From the NCBI GenBank assembly GCA_033398695.1, contig CM065806.1, forward strand, positions 39,271,001 to 39,335,000: a stretch of 64,000 nucleotides of DNA, given 5' to 3'. This document shows, piece after piece, positions 1-8,372 of this stretch; positions within the stretch are counted from its first letter, which is position 1; the number at the start of each line of letters is the position of its first letter. Position numbers and translations under genes: made by a program. The DNA is from Orobanche coerulescens. Taxonomy: Eukaryota > Streptophyta > Magnoliopsida > Lamiales > Orobanchaceae. The notes under the pieces are model-generated. The model was given only the letters and a program-made list of their open reading frames with translations, had not been told where the DNA came from and did not search any database.

Positions 1-1519
1 TCGTGCCAACCTACTTCGGTTGATTCTCCGCATTGTGGTTGTTCAAGGCAAGTATCTTGCCCATACATTTCATGTTTCGTTGATATAATTCTTGATAAAT
101 GATTTGATGCGAAATCCAATGTTTAATGAACGTAAAAAGGGATTGGTATGTTCTCGATAAATGTTGTCTTTCAACGATAATTCGTATACTTCGTGAATAT
201 GTATTCTCAGAATATGTGTGTTGGTTTGGTATGTTGAAAGATAACATGATCTCTTCGAGTGAGTTAATAGACCGTAATCCTTTGCCGGGGATTACGTATT
301 GTTATTGTGTACTTGTTCGGTAAGAACGTAATGTGTGTGATATTAGTTGCTACTCCTTGAAAGGAGGTTGTGATGCTTAATGTTGTTTGGCTTCATAAGT
401 GATTATTGTTGTGTGCTTGATGCATGTGATGTGCCTCCGGGTATGATTGTTGAATCTCCGGGATCCATACTTGCTAGTATGGGTCGGGCGTGACCGTAGG
501 GTTATCCAAGTCGGGTATGTCTTGCGGGGACTCCGAGGTTCGTGGCTTGTTAGCCCGATGCCGAGATAACTTGTGGGGTTATCATCGGGTATGTCTTGCG
601 GGGACTCCGAGGTTCGTGGCTTGTTAGCACGATGCCGGGATAACTTATGGTTGTGGCTTGATTATGTAAGTATATGTGCTTTTAGTCACGTGACTGCGGT
701 TACGGTGACATGTGATTTGATATAGTTTCCCTGTGGGTTATTCACTCGGGTTTGTTCTACGGGAGCATCTGAGGTCCGTGGCTTGCTAGCATGGGACGCG
801 AATAATCTGTGGAAACAGGTTGTTATGGTATGATCGGGTCGTGGACCCCACTTGTTGTTATCAAATTTATGTTTTGGGAAAATGACTTTTGGGCTGTGTC
901 CCTAAATGTTTTCGAAAGGCCTGAGAATTTTTAAATCCCAATGTATTCAAAACTCCCGAGGTCGTAAAATGTTTTTCACAAAATGTATATCGGGTTTACC
1001 CTATCTTTCAATTTAATCGTTTGATTAAGTGAATCACCTCGGGAAGTATGTTTATGATTAACATGTTTCGTGGAGTATGATATGTATGGCTCGTTTTCGT
1101 ATTTTATACTTGCACTAGCAAAATAGCGGAGTTTTGCTAACCCCCGAGTATTCGGGGGGTGGATGTCTATTTTTGCATTCAGGTTTTGGAGCATAACACA
1201 GGGTCGGCACGAAGGATGATGAAAGATGAACGATACTAATCACACGAGGATCCGTTGATGTCGTATTGGTCTAGTTATATTTTCTTTTCCGCTGCAGTAT
1301 CTTTTCCCCGTTGTACGGGAGTTTATTGTATTTTGACCCCTGCGTGGGTAGGTGTTTGTATTTGAGTTGTATGTATTTATTGAAAGACCAAATCGGTCTC
1401 CTGAGTCATTTTAGCCTTAAAGTCATGGTTGAGTTGTTATATGTTGTTACCAGCCTGGTAGATCCTTGAGGAAGGGTTCTACGGCGTGTAATATCCCTGA
1501 GCGGATTGGGGGTGTTACA
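1..1519 (+). mobile_element. 3' LTR (right end) of a Gypsy-type retrotransposon, truncated by the window start
   Basis: The segment ends in GGGGGTGTTACA, the mirror of the TGTAACACCCC start seen on four other LTRs here. What follows is LOG coding sequence, not a primer-binding site, so this is the right-hand (3') LTR of a plus-oriented element, or a solo LTR. Near 1135-1165 it has the short C-run/G-run hairpin and a TTCAGGTTTTGGAG stretch that resemble the Tekay LTR at 57064-57110, so it is probably a related family. Open frames inside it have no recognisable domain. The other end and any coding region lie outside the window. Confidence 0.75.
517..650 (+). repeat. Two-unit tandem repeat inside the LTR
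   Basis: Two copies of a unit of about 65-70 bp (about 529-585 and 593-650) share CGGGTATGTCTTGCGGGGAC followed by a TCCGAGGTTCGTGGC block. A third, more diverged block with a similar 'ccgtggcttgctagc' ending lies at 770-800. Internal tandem duplication is common in long Gypsy LTRs. Confidence 0.7.
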
Positions 1520-2165
1520 GGAATGAATCCACTTTTCGTTTTCTCATGGTAAAATCTTCCATCCAGACAATTTTAGCTAGAGCTGGATCTGGTTGAGGAA
1601 CAAATTCATTGAGTTTTTTGATTAGTTCATCTGGTGTTGTTGCAATGACTATGATTCGTTTAGCACGCTCGGAAATAAAACCCTTTTCAGCAGAATAGTC
1701 GATGAAAGATAGTAAACCATCAAAGAAACCATTGACATTAAGCAGACCTATTGGTTTTTGATGAACATTTAGCTGGGCTCTGGTAACCACATGAAAAAGT
1801 TCCTCAAGGGTGCCAAAACCACCGGGAAGGGTGATAAAGGCGCCAGAATTATTTATCATGTGAGTTATGCGATCTTGCATATTTACAGATCTAAACTCAT
1901 CTCCAATAGTTGACCCGGTGATTTTACTTTCAGCCAGAGGTTTTGGAATTATTCCCAACACTCTTATTCCTTCCATATAGGCAGAAGCAGCAGCGCGTCC
2001 CATTAATCCTAGACTTCCTCCTCCGTAAACTACATGAATGCATTTTTCTCCTAAGGTACGACCCAAGTTGTGGGCTGCTTCAGTAAAGCATGCTTTTTTT
2101 CCATAACTATCTCCACCAAAAATGCAGACTGTGCTAAATTTTTTTGTTGAAGATGATGACTCCAT
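1515..2165 (-). CDS. LOG: LOG family cytokinin riboside 5'-monophosphate phosphoribohydrolase, 3' end interrupted by an LTR
   Basis: LOG enzymes release active free-base cytokinins from nucleotide precursors by removing ribose 5'-phosphate, in one step in the cytosol and nucleus. The 216-residue frame has the family order: CIFGGDS near residue 14, a VYGGGSLGLMG nucleotide loop near 46-56, MQDR with the conserved Arg near 98, and PGGFGTLEE near 114-122 with the catalytic Glu. Length matches plant LOGs (about 210-220). Unlike typical LOG genes, which have several introns, this one is a single open frame, suggesting a retrocopy or an intronless subfamily. A TATA box about 80 bp upstream and a CT-rich leader support the ATG at 2165. 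The stop codon is oddly placed: it lies inside the TGTAACA terminus of the adjacent LTR, so the original C-terminus has been cut and the last Leu codon straddles the junction. All core motifs survive, so activity is plausible. The LOG call is firm; expression is not shown. Confidence 0.9.
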   Translation of the reverse strand: MESSSSTKKFSTVCIFGGDSYGKKACFTEAAHNLGRTLGEKCIHVVYGGGSLGLMGRAAASAYMEGIRVLGIIPKPLAESKITGSTIGDEFRSVNMQDRITHMINNSGAFITLPGGFGTLEELFHVVTRAQLNVHQKPIGLLNVNGFFDGLLSFIDYSAEKGFISERAKRIIVIATTPDELIKKLNEFVPQPDPALAKIVWMEDFTMRKRKVDSFL

Positions 2166-2243
2166 TTTGAAAAGAAATTATTTAGAGAGAAACAGAGAAA
2201 AGTGCAAGTTTGAGGGATGAATAGAAGAAACAAGCACAAAGTT

Positions 2244-2251
2244 TATTTATA
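2244..2251 (-). promoter_or_regulatory. TATA box of the LOG gene
   Basis: On the minus strand TATAAATA lies about 80 bp upstream of the LOG ATG and is followed by a CT-rich, AUG-free leader. This is a standard plant TATA spacing and supports a functional promoter rather than a dead retrocopy. Confidence 0.6.
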
Positions 2252-2475
2252 GAAGAAAGAGAAGGTAAAAATTGTTTAACAAGTTTGTGATTGCGTTGAT
2301 TGCGCTTCAACTACTCAATAGAATAATGAAAGCATTTATCGCGTATCACATTTTTTTATTCAGAAAAATCTCACCACACGACAAAAATAAAAGATACTTA
2401 CGCGTATGTACAGTAGTTGTGATTGTGGCTCACATCTTCCTCTGATTTTACGTTCAGAAACGGCCTAAACGCCTT

Positions 2476-3021
2476 CTATGAGTCGGGGAGAAGCTTCCCA
2501 TCCAATTTTCTTACAAATTGGCAAACAGGGTCTTTTAACGTCAGATTCCCAAGACGTTGTTCGTATTCTGGTTTGAATTTATTCCACAAACATCGAATTC
2601 CGTAATGTACGAGTCCACTAGGATGCGTGTCAAGAGAAATTTCGATATCATCTAAATTCTCTTTATTCAGACCATCATTAATGAATTGAATTTTATCTTC
2701 TCTGTTTGTAGATGGAATTGCTAAAGATCGACATTTTAAATTACAGTTCCATCTAGCACATTTATAGCAAACGGCTATCATCTTTGCTCGTCGTTTCTTG
2801 GCATATGAACTTTTTCCTAGCCCTGGTAAAAATCTAGTCGGTGTTTCTGTGAATTCACCTTCTATTCTTACTTTGGCTTTAATAATGAATCTTATGTCAA
2901 AAGGTATGCTTTTATTCATAAGCAACCTCATCCTTTCTAGTCTCGTCTTATAAATCTTTAAAATGACATTTTTGCTTAGAAAGGGAAATCTTTTTTCGAT
3001 TTTATACAATGTTTCTTCCAT
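2476..3021 (-). CDS. Unrecognised basic protein with a Cys cluster
   Basis: A 181-residue open frame on the LOG strand, starting about 310 bp upstream of the LOG TATA box. I do not recognise the family. The N-terminal third is Lys/Arg-rich and probably helical (RFPFLSKNVILKIYKTRLER). Residues about 85-97 hold four cysteines spaced C-x2-C-x4-C-x3-C (CYKCARWNCNLKC), which could bind a metal. The C-terminal half is more acidic, then ends in a hydrophobic/basic tail. No signal peptide, membrane segment or transposase motif is evident. The AT-rich surroundings make a 546-bp open frame by chance unlikely but not impossible. It may be a small plant gene, an exon of a larger gene, or a fragment carried in by a transposon. 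Confidence 0.45.
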   Translation of the reverse strand: MEETLYKIEKRFPFLSKNVILKIYKTRLERMRLLMNKSIPFDIRFIIKAKVRIEGEFTETPTRFLPGLGKSSYAKKRRAKMIAVCYKCARWNCNLKCRSLAIPSTNREDKIQFINDGLNKENLDDIEISLDTHPSGLVHYGIRCLWNKFKPEYEQRLGNLTLKDPVCQFVRKLDGKLLPDS

Positions 3022-3229
3022 GATAAAAAAAATAAAAAGAAAAAGGATAAAATATTTACAAATATCAGTTGTTGTGGGAAACTGAAAAATCCTACTTTAA
3101 TAGTCACGGAGTACCGTTATCCGCCACTCGACCGGACAAACACAATTGAGTACTAAGTTACAATGTCGAGAAATTTGTACCTATAAAAATAGTTTACAAT
3201 GTAAGATTTCAAATATGACTTATACTTCC
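3022..3229. other. AT-rich spacer
   Basis: No gene, RNA or repeat is recognised between the hypothetical gene and the primer-binding-like site. It contains the upstream region of the minus-strand frame and an A-rich run at 3026-3046. Confidence 0.4.
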
Positions 3230-3250
3230 CCGGCAACGCCGCCAAAAACT
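3230..3250 (-). other. Primer-binding-site-like sequence of a Gypsy element
   Basis: On the minus strand the LTR end GTGTCA is followed by AGTTTTTGGCGGCGTTGCC and then GGGGAAG. The TTGGCGCCGTTGCCGGGG-like string is a widespread primer-binding context in plant Gypsy elements of the Athila/Tat group; this copy has one changed base. It fixes the orientation (minus) of the LTR at 3251-4529. Confidence 0.55.
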
Positions 3251-4529
3251 TGACACGTTCTTAGTGTAATTATCACAAGTGCACGATATCGTATCAAGTA
3301 GTAAGTGGACTTTTTGAGTCCGGTTTATCGATCCCACGAGGAAGTTTGGTTATAATTTGAATTATACACTATTAGTCTATTTTTATAGATACTAAGATGA
3401 GTGAAACACACAATTAAAGAATTTGGTTTAATAATTGCAAATAAAATGCAATAATAGTTCTAATATTTTAAGGAAATAAAAATATTGCAATAATAATAGA
3501 TTGATTAACGATAAAATGAAATAGTTGGGATTACAATCTTAGTTCGTCATTAGTTATAGAAGATGTATAGGAGATCATAAGATGAATTTGCTTATTATGT
3601 TGTGTAGATTCGATTTTCCTTAAAAAGACGGTTTCTCTTTCGAACTATAAAATGCCTCTTACATATTGAATCAATCCACTATATTTCTATGTTGATTGGC
3701 TTCAATACATAGCATTAGGATTTATGAAAATAACTCAAAGAATCATCTAAGGTCTAGAGGTATATTTTTATCCCCTAGAACAACTTAGAGTGAAGATCAT
3801 TTGATCTAATCAAACATATTTTCTTTCGAAACATATGAAGACCATAAATATCGTCATTTATTGGCCAAATAAATAAAGATTGTTAAAACAATAAAAATTA
3901 CACACAATAATAAGTAATTCATAATAGATCTTTATACAAACATAAATAACATGACTAACCTTGTTTGTAATCCCAACTAAAGGTAACTTAGCCCATGAAG
4001 GGTTTAATATACATAATACAAACTTTGGTGGTCATTATTAGTTGAATCAAGAGAAAGAATTGATCCTCACTCCCTTAGTAGATAAAGGAGAAAGAAGCAA
4101 CAAACTCTCTGAACAACATATGTTATACCACACTTACACAAATCACTCAAGAACACAAGTGTGTTCTTCACACAAAAAGAAAAGATTACAAAAAGTGAAA
4201 AATTATAAGTTGAATGATGGATGATGAAGGATCTAAGGGGTCTATTTATACACCTAAAGTCATCTAATAGCTCCAAAACTCCAGCATTATTACAATAGAT
4301 CGGATCAATGCCAGCCATCCCCTCAATAATACACAAAAAGTATAAAAAATTAGACAAACCTTAACAATCTGTCAAGAGTTACGGCCGTAACATTAAGGAG
4401 TTACGGCCGTAACTTGGATGACTTACGGCCGTAACATTCAGTAGTTACGGCCGTAACTTGGCTTCGTCAATTTGCTCACTGATTGCTTTGAGAGTTACGT
4501 TTTCAGCCCAAAATTTCTCAGACTTTGCA
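3251..4529 (-). mobile_element. Gypsy-type LTR (Athila/Tat-like), internal region lost
   Basis: Bounded by TGACAC at 3251 next to the primer-binding-like site and by TTTGCA at 4529 next to a rearrangement junction. The body is AT-rich and holds the 'caagtgcacgatatcg' to 'gatcccacgagg' block often seen beside this primer site in plant repeats. No gag or pol is attached on either side, so this is a truncated LTR. The right boundary is inferred only from the TG...CA rule. Open frames at 4042-4357 have no domain and are not annotated. Confidence 0.5.
4378..4457. repeat. Four copies of the 14-bp palindrome GTTACGGCCGTAAC
   Basis: Perfect copies sit at 4378-4391, 4400-4413 and 4444-4457. The copy at 4422-4435 has C in place of the first G. 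Each is a self-complementary 12-14-mer separated by 8-9 bp of unlike sequence, so the palindrome itself appears to be the conserved unit. Confidence 0.9.
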
Positions 4530-4534
4530 TTTTT

Positions 4535-4582
4535 AAAATATCCATGATCGAGGGATTGGAGGCTCTTGATTTTAAAATATCC
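4535..4582 (+). repeat. Junction repeat, copy 1
   Basis: AAAATATCC flanks both sides of the core GATCGAGGGATTGGAGGCTC-TTGATT. The same core recurs at 5161-5302 and 5833-5862. This copy lies between the Gypsy LTR and a copia LTR fragment, that is, exactly at a rearrangement junction. Confidence 0.85.
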
Positions 4583-4773
4583 CTTTAACGGTTATACCTC
4601 GACCGATAGAAGAGAGGCGTAAAGGTTTTTATCTTGATCCTATAGAAAAAGATACCTAGAGAGGACGTAGGCTCGTTTATAGCCGAACCTCTATAAATCC
4701 CTGCGTCATTTATTTTCCGCACTTTTATTTTCGCTTCCGCAAACGGTGCAAATATCCGATCCCGTACCCAACA
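4583..4773 (+). mobile_element. 3' end of a Ty1/copia 5' LTR (fragment)
   Basis: It ends in CCCAACA immediately before a TGGTATCGGAGC primer-binding site (4776-4787, tRNA-iMet type with one change), followed by a gag ATG at 4834. Its last 60 bp loosely resemble the end of the copia LTR at 18452-20433 (cgcttccgc then cccaaca), but identity looks too low to call them the two LTRs of one element. The left part of the LTR is missing at the junction repeat. Confidence 0.6.
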
Positions 4774-4775
4774 AT

Positions 4776-4787
4776 TGGTATCGGAGC
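4776..4787 (+). other. Primer-binding site, tRNA-iMet type
   Basis: TGGTATCGGAGC two bases after the LTR end matches the 3' end complement of initiator tRNA-Met with one changed base (consensus TGGTATCAGAGC). Reverse transcription of copia and many Gypsy elements starts here. Confidence 0.75.
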
Positions 4788-4833
4788 GGTACTCCAATAC
4801 GCGGCTTAACATCCGAGGAGAAAAGATCCAAAA

Positions 4834-5160
4834 ATGGCATTTCAATTCTCTCCAGTCGAAGGCCTTGATCTCAACCGACCACCATTCTTTGATGGCTCAA
4901 ATTATTTGACGTGGAAGAAGAAGATGTCAATATTCATCCGAGCATACGACATCGAGATTTGGAAGATTATTTGCCTTGGCCAAAAAGTTCCAATCAAATC
5001 CGACGGTACGCTCAAATCTTTCGAAGAATACGACGATGTCGATTGGAAAAATGACCATCTAAATTGTAAGGCTACTCAACTCTTATTTTGTGCCTTAAAT
5101 CCGGAAGAGGTCAATCGAATCTCATCGTGTGAGAGTGCGAAAGAAATATGGAAAATTCTA
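4834..5160 (+). pseudogene. Ty1/copia Gag N-terminal fragment
   Basis: About 109 residues with the copia gag pattern: PPFFDGSNYLTWKKKMSIFI near residues 17-36, a Trp in IWKII, then a LLFCALNPEEVNRI helix and AKEIWKIL near the end. The frame runs straight from the primer-binding site, so the ATG at 4834 is the natural Gag start. At 5161 it passes into the 47-bp junction repeat and stops. The rest of Gag resumes, from this or a related copy, at 5863 after a foreign MULE segment. Confidence 0.75.
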
Positions 5161-5302
5161 GGGATTGGAGGGATTGGAGGCTCTTGATTGGAGCCACTGA
5201 AAATGTCAATGATCGAGGGATTGGAGGCTCTTGATTGGAGCCACTGAAAATATCCATGATCGAGGGATTGGAGGCTCTTGATTGGAGCCACTGAAAATGT
5301 CA
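5161..5302 (+). repeat. Junction repeat, tandem copies 2-4 (47-bp period)
   Basis: The unit starting GATCGAGGGATTGGAGG recurs at 5211 and 5258 (47 bp apart), preceded by a partial copy from 5161. Each ends GAGCCACTGAAAAT. The tract separates copia gag from the MULE fragment. Confidence 0.9.
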
Positions 5303-5832
5303 ATTCAGTAGACGTTACTCCAACCATCTCCATGTACGGCAATCTATTCCTATTTATCTTGTAGGTACAGTCAACCAATAAAATATCTGGAAAAAAATGA
5401 AATAACTTGATGCTCGTCGGGTGAGCAAAGAAAAGCTTCTTCAAAGTGTTTGTCTCGCCACATATCCGATGGTAGTGAACATACTCGTTCTGAGTTAGCA
5501 ATCCCAGCAAATACTTCAATTGACTTCGGCCTCCATACTCATTCACCCTATGCTTCTTCCTAGCATTGTATATTGTGCGAATGGTCGAGTGGTTTTCATG
5601 TTTCTTCTTCTTCAACATCATCAACACGTCTTTTGATGGGCATTGCACTGTAACATGTCCATGACAAACTGTTCTTCTTCCTTGGTAAGTCTCTCGACGT
5701 GTGAATGACCCACCATATACATCGCAACGGGATGATTATGAATCCCGTTCTTCACTTTAAGCCTCCAATCACCAGGGGATACTTGGGTTCCCTTTAATGT
5801 ATTGGGGCATCCACACTTCTTAGTCCCCATGT
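5303..5832 (-). pseudogene. MULE/FAR1-related transposase fragment
   Basis: Read on the minus strand. A FAR1-type DNA-binding portion comes first (GTKKCGCPNTLKGTQ, then GIHNHPVAMYMVGHSH), followed after a frameshift near 5640 by the start of the MULE transposase domain (ILLVDCTYKINRNRLP and MVGVTSTELTF). These are hallmark motifs of Mutator-like transposases and the host FAR1/FHY3 family derived from them. Only about 175 codons remain; the catalytic remainder, zinc finger and terminal repeats are absent. Both ends coincide with junction-repeat copies, so it is a captured or recombined fragment. Confidence 0.75.
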
Positions 5833-5862
5833 CCGAGGGATTGGAGGCTCTTGATTTTAAAA
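5833..5862 (+). repeat. Junction repeat, copy 5
   Basis: CCGAGGGATTGGAGGCTCTT followed by GATTTTAAAAT separates the MULE fragment from resumed copia gag. It matches the 4535-4582 copy (GATTTTAAAAT ending) rather than the 5161-5302 tandem form. Confidence 0.85.
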
Positions 5863-6808
5863 TGGATACTTCTCTCCAAACTGACCTTATCCTACAGTCT
5901 CTCCCTGATTCCTTCTCACAGTTTGCTATGAACTTCAACTGCAATGAGATTGCATGTAATTTAGCTGGGTAATGAACAAACTTGTGACCGCTCAATCTCA
6001 AGATGAAGACTCCGCGGATGAAGGAGTCTGCTATTGTGATTTCTTCGGGACATCGGAGGTCTAAGAACAAGAAGAAAAAGACCAAGAAGCAGATTGGACC
6101 ACATGTCAAGGACTCAAGGGCAAGGGCAAGGCCCCAACGGTTCCGAAGAGCAAGAAGAAAGACGCTTGTCTTAAGTGCGGTGAGCTGGGCCACTGGGCTA
6201 GAGAGTGTCCTATTCTTCATGGCACTTCAGGTACTGAACTTTTAGTTTTGGAAACAAATTGTTCTGCTACTATATTTTCTACTACCTGGATACTGGATTC
6301 TGGTGCTAGTTCTCATATTTGTACCATGAATCAGGATCTGGAACAAAGTAGGAAGCTTGGAGCTGGAGAAGTTATGATCACAGTCGGAAGCGGGCATAGT
6401 GTCGAGGCGACTGACATAGGATCACTTCTTTTGGGTTTAGAATCCGGCTTTATTTTGACTTTAGAATATGTACTTGTTTTACCCAAGGGGCACAAAAACA
6501 TTATATCCATTCCGGTCATGGAGCGAAAAGGCTTTTCATTTTTCATTGGTGATGGTTCCGGCAAAATTTATTTCAGAAATAAACTAGTGGGTACTGCTAC
6601 ATTGTTAAATAGATTGTATCATCTAAATCTCAGCAACAAAGTAGTTGTGAATACTATGACTAGAAAACGCGATAGGGATGAAACCAATCAAGTTTTGAAA
6701 TGGCATCTTAGACTTGGTCATGTTGGTCAGACCAAGGTTTACAAAATGGAAAAATATGGACTTATGGGTCCATTGGGATCAGATCCCTTTCCTACTTGTT
6801 AATCTTGC
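5863..6808 (+). pseudogene. Copia Gag C-terminus, zinc knuckle, protease and pre-integrase domain
   Basis: Reading begins with MDTSLQTDLILQSLPDSFSQ, a copia gag helix, and after stops reaches the basic SGHRRSKNKKKK tract. In another frame (about 6170-6215) lies the CCHC knuckle CLKCGELGHWARECP that binds retroelement RNA. The aspartic protease active site WILDSGASSHIC follows at about 6288, and the pre-integrase motif LKWHLRLGHVG at about 6697. A TAA stop at 6800 and the Gag frame changes make it non-functional as one polyprotein. Confidence 0.85.
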
Positions 6809-6817
6809 CTTAAAGGC

Positions 6818-7784
6818 AAAATGACTAAGTCCCCCTTCACAGGGACTTTTGAAAGAGATGTTGATAAACTGGGATTAATCCAAACTGACATATATGGTGC
6901 TTTGGAAGCAACACGTAATGGATATCAATATTTCACTACGTTTACAGACGATCATACTAGGTATGGTTATGTATACTTAATGAAACATAAATCCGAGGCC
7001 TTTGAGAAATTCCAGGAATTCAAGGCCTTAGTCGAGAAACAAACTGGTAATCATATCAAAGCACTTCGGTCGAACCAAGGTGGCGAGTATATGAGTACGG
7101 AGTTTGACGAGTTCCTTAAGGAACATGGAATAGTTTCACAACTAACACCTCCAGGTACTCCTCAGTTAAATGGTGTGTCAGAAAAAAAGAACCAGACCTT
7201 ATTGAACATGGTCCGTTCCATGCTGGGCTATACTGACTTACCGATTTACCTGTGGGGGTATGCACTCCTGACTTCCGCTTACATCTTGAATAGATTTCCT
7301 TCCAAATCCGTTCCTAAAACTCCACATGAATTGTGGAGAGGGCAGGAAACTAAGTCTTAATTATATTAGGATTTGGGGATGTCCCGCCTATGTGTAGAAG
7401 ACTAAGGTGGAGAAGTTGGAAGCTAGGTCCGTGAGGAGACGTTTCATTGGATTCCTATCTGAGACGATGGGTTATCTATTCTACATGCCCAAAGATCGAA
7501 AGATCGTTATTACTTTGCATGCACACTTCATGGAAGAAGAGTTCATTCAGGAAGGCGGAGCAGGTAGAAATATTTCTTTAGAAGAATACAATAAAACTCC
7601 TCATGAGACGTCTGTGCAAGAAAACGGAACTGAACCTTCTATAACACAAGTACAACCACCTCATAGGTCAAGTAGGGTGTCTCATTTACCTGAGAGGTAT
7701 AGTTTTATGCACTTGGAGGAACTGGGTTTCCTCAAGGTTCCAGGTGATAAACAAGAAACCGACCCGCGACCAATGACCTAGCAA
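6818..7784 (+). pseudogene. Copia integrase core and C-terminal region
   Basis: The rve core is clear: [20 protein letters not shown] with the first Asp, [14 protein letters not shown], then the region with the second acidic position, where RSNQGGEYM has Asn in place of the usual Asp (family RSDNGGEY or RSDRGGEY). [18 protein letters not shown] replaces the normal NGV(A/S)ERRN, keeping the catalytic Glu. The loss of the second Asp would abolish strand transfer. A stop at 7358 and a frame change at about 7400 separate the C-terminal portion (7407-7781), which holds the RRRFIGFLSETMGY segment typical of the copia IN-RT linker. Confidence 0.8.
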
Positions 7785-7825
7785 TGGTAGATGTAGACTC
7801 CATGAAATAGACTGTAGCAGTCTAC

Positions 7826-8372
7826 CTGTAGTTGGAACCTTTATTTTGACGAGGTAGTAAAAGAGTTTGACTTCGTGCAAAATGAAGAGGAACCTTGTGT
7901 ATAAAAGAGGGTTATTGGGAGCAAGATCGCATTCTTAGAAATATCTGTAGATGACATTCTACTAATAGGAAATGATGTGGGAATGCTTAGTTCTGTGAAA
8001 GCTTGGCTTTCGAGTAATTTTTCCATGAAAGACTTGGGAGAAGCAACCTATATTCTTGGGATTCAACTCTATTGGGATAGAGCAAAGAGAATGATAGGTC
8101 CTTCCCAAGCCCTCTATATAGATAAGATCTTAAAGCGATTTAAGATGGATTACTCTAAAAGAGGGTTCCTACCAATGCTACATGGAATAAAATTCTCCTC
8201 GATGATGTGTCCTCTGGGTGAGGAACAACGAAAGGAAATGAGTGATATACCATATGCTTCCGCCATGGGTAGCTTTCTGTATGCTTTATTGTGTACAAGA
8301 CCTAACATTACGCATGCTGGAAGCGTGGTAAGTAGGTTTCAGGCAAACCCAGGTGGGGAACATTGGACCACA
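7826..8372 (+). pseudogene. Copia reverse transcriptase, deleted N-terminal half and broken by nested insertion
   Basis: The frame picks up at WNLYFDEVVKEFDFVQN, followed by VDDILLIGNDVGML with the catalytic YVDD box changed to SVDD, SMKDLGEATYILGIQ, and YASAMGSFLYALLCTRPNI. About 100 residues of fingers and palm that should precede it are missing, a deletion centred near 7785-7826. The segment ends in ANPGGEHWTT at the Gypsy insertion point and continues as VKNVLKYF at 17879. Confidence 0.85.

Noticed and set aside
976..1194. Small open frame in the first LTR
   Set aside because: Short, without a domain, and within LTR sequence; no support as a gene.
4583..4773. Pairing of this LTR end with the copia LTR at 18452-20433
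   Set aside because: They share only a short cttccgc...cccaaca ending; the rest differs too much to claim the two LTRs of one element.
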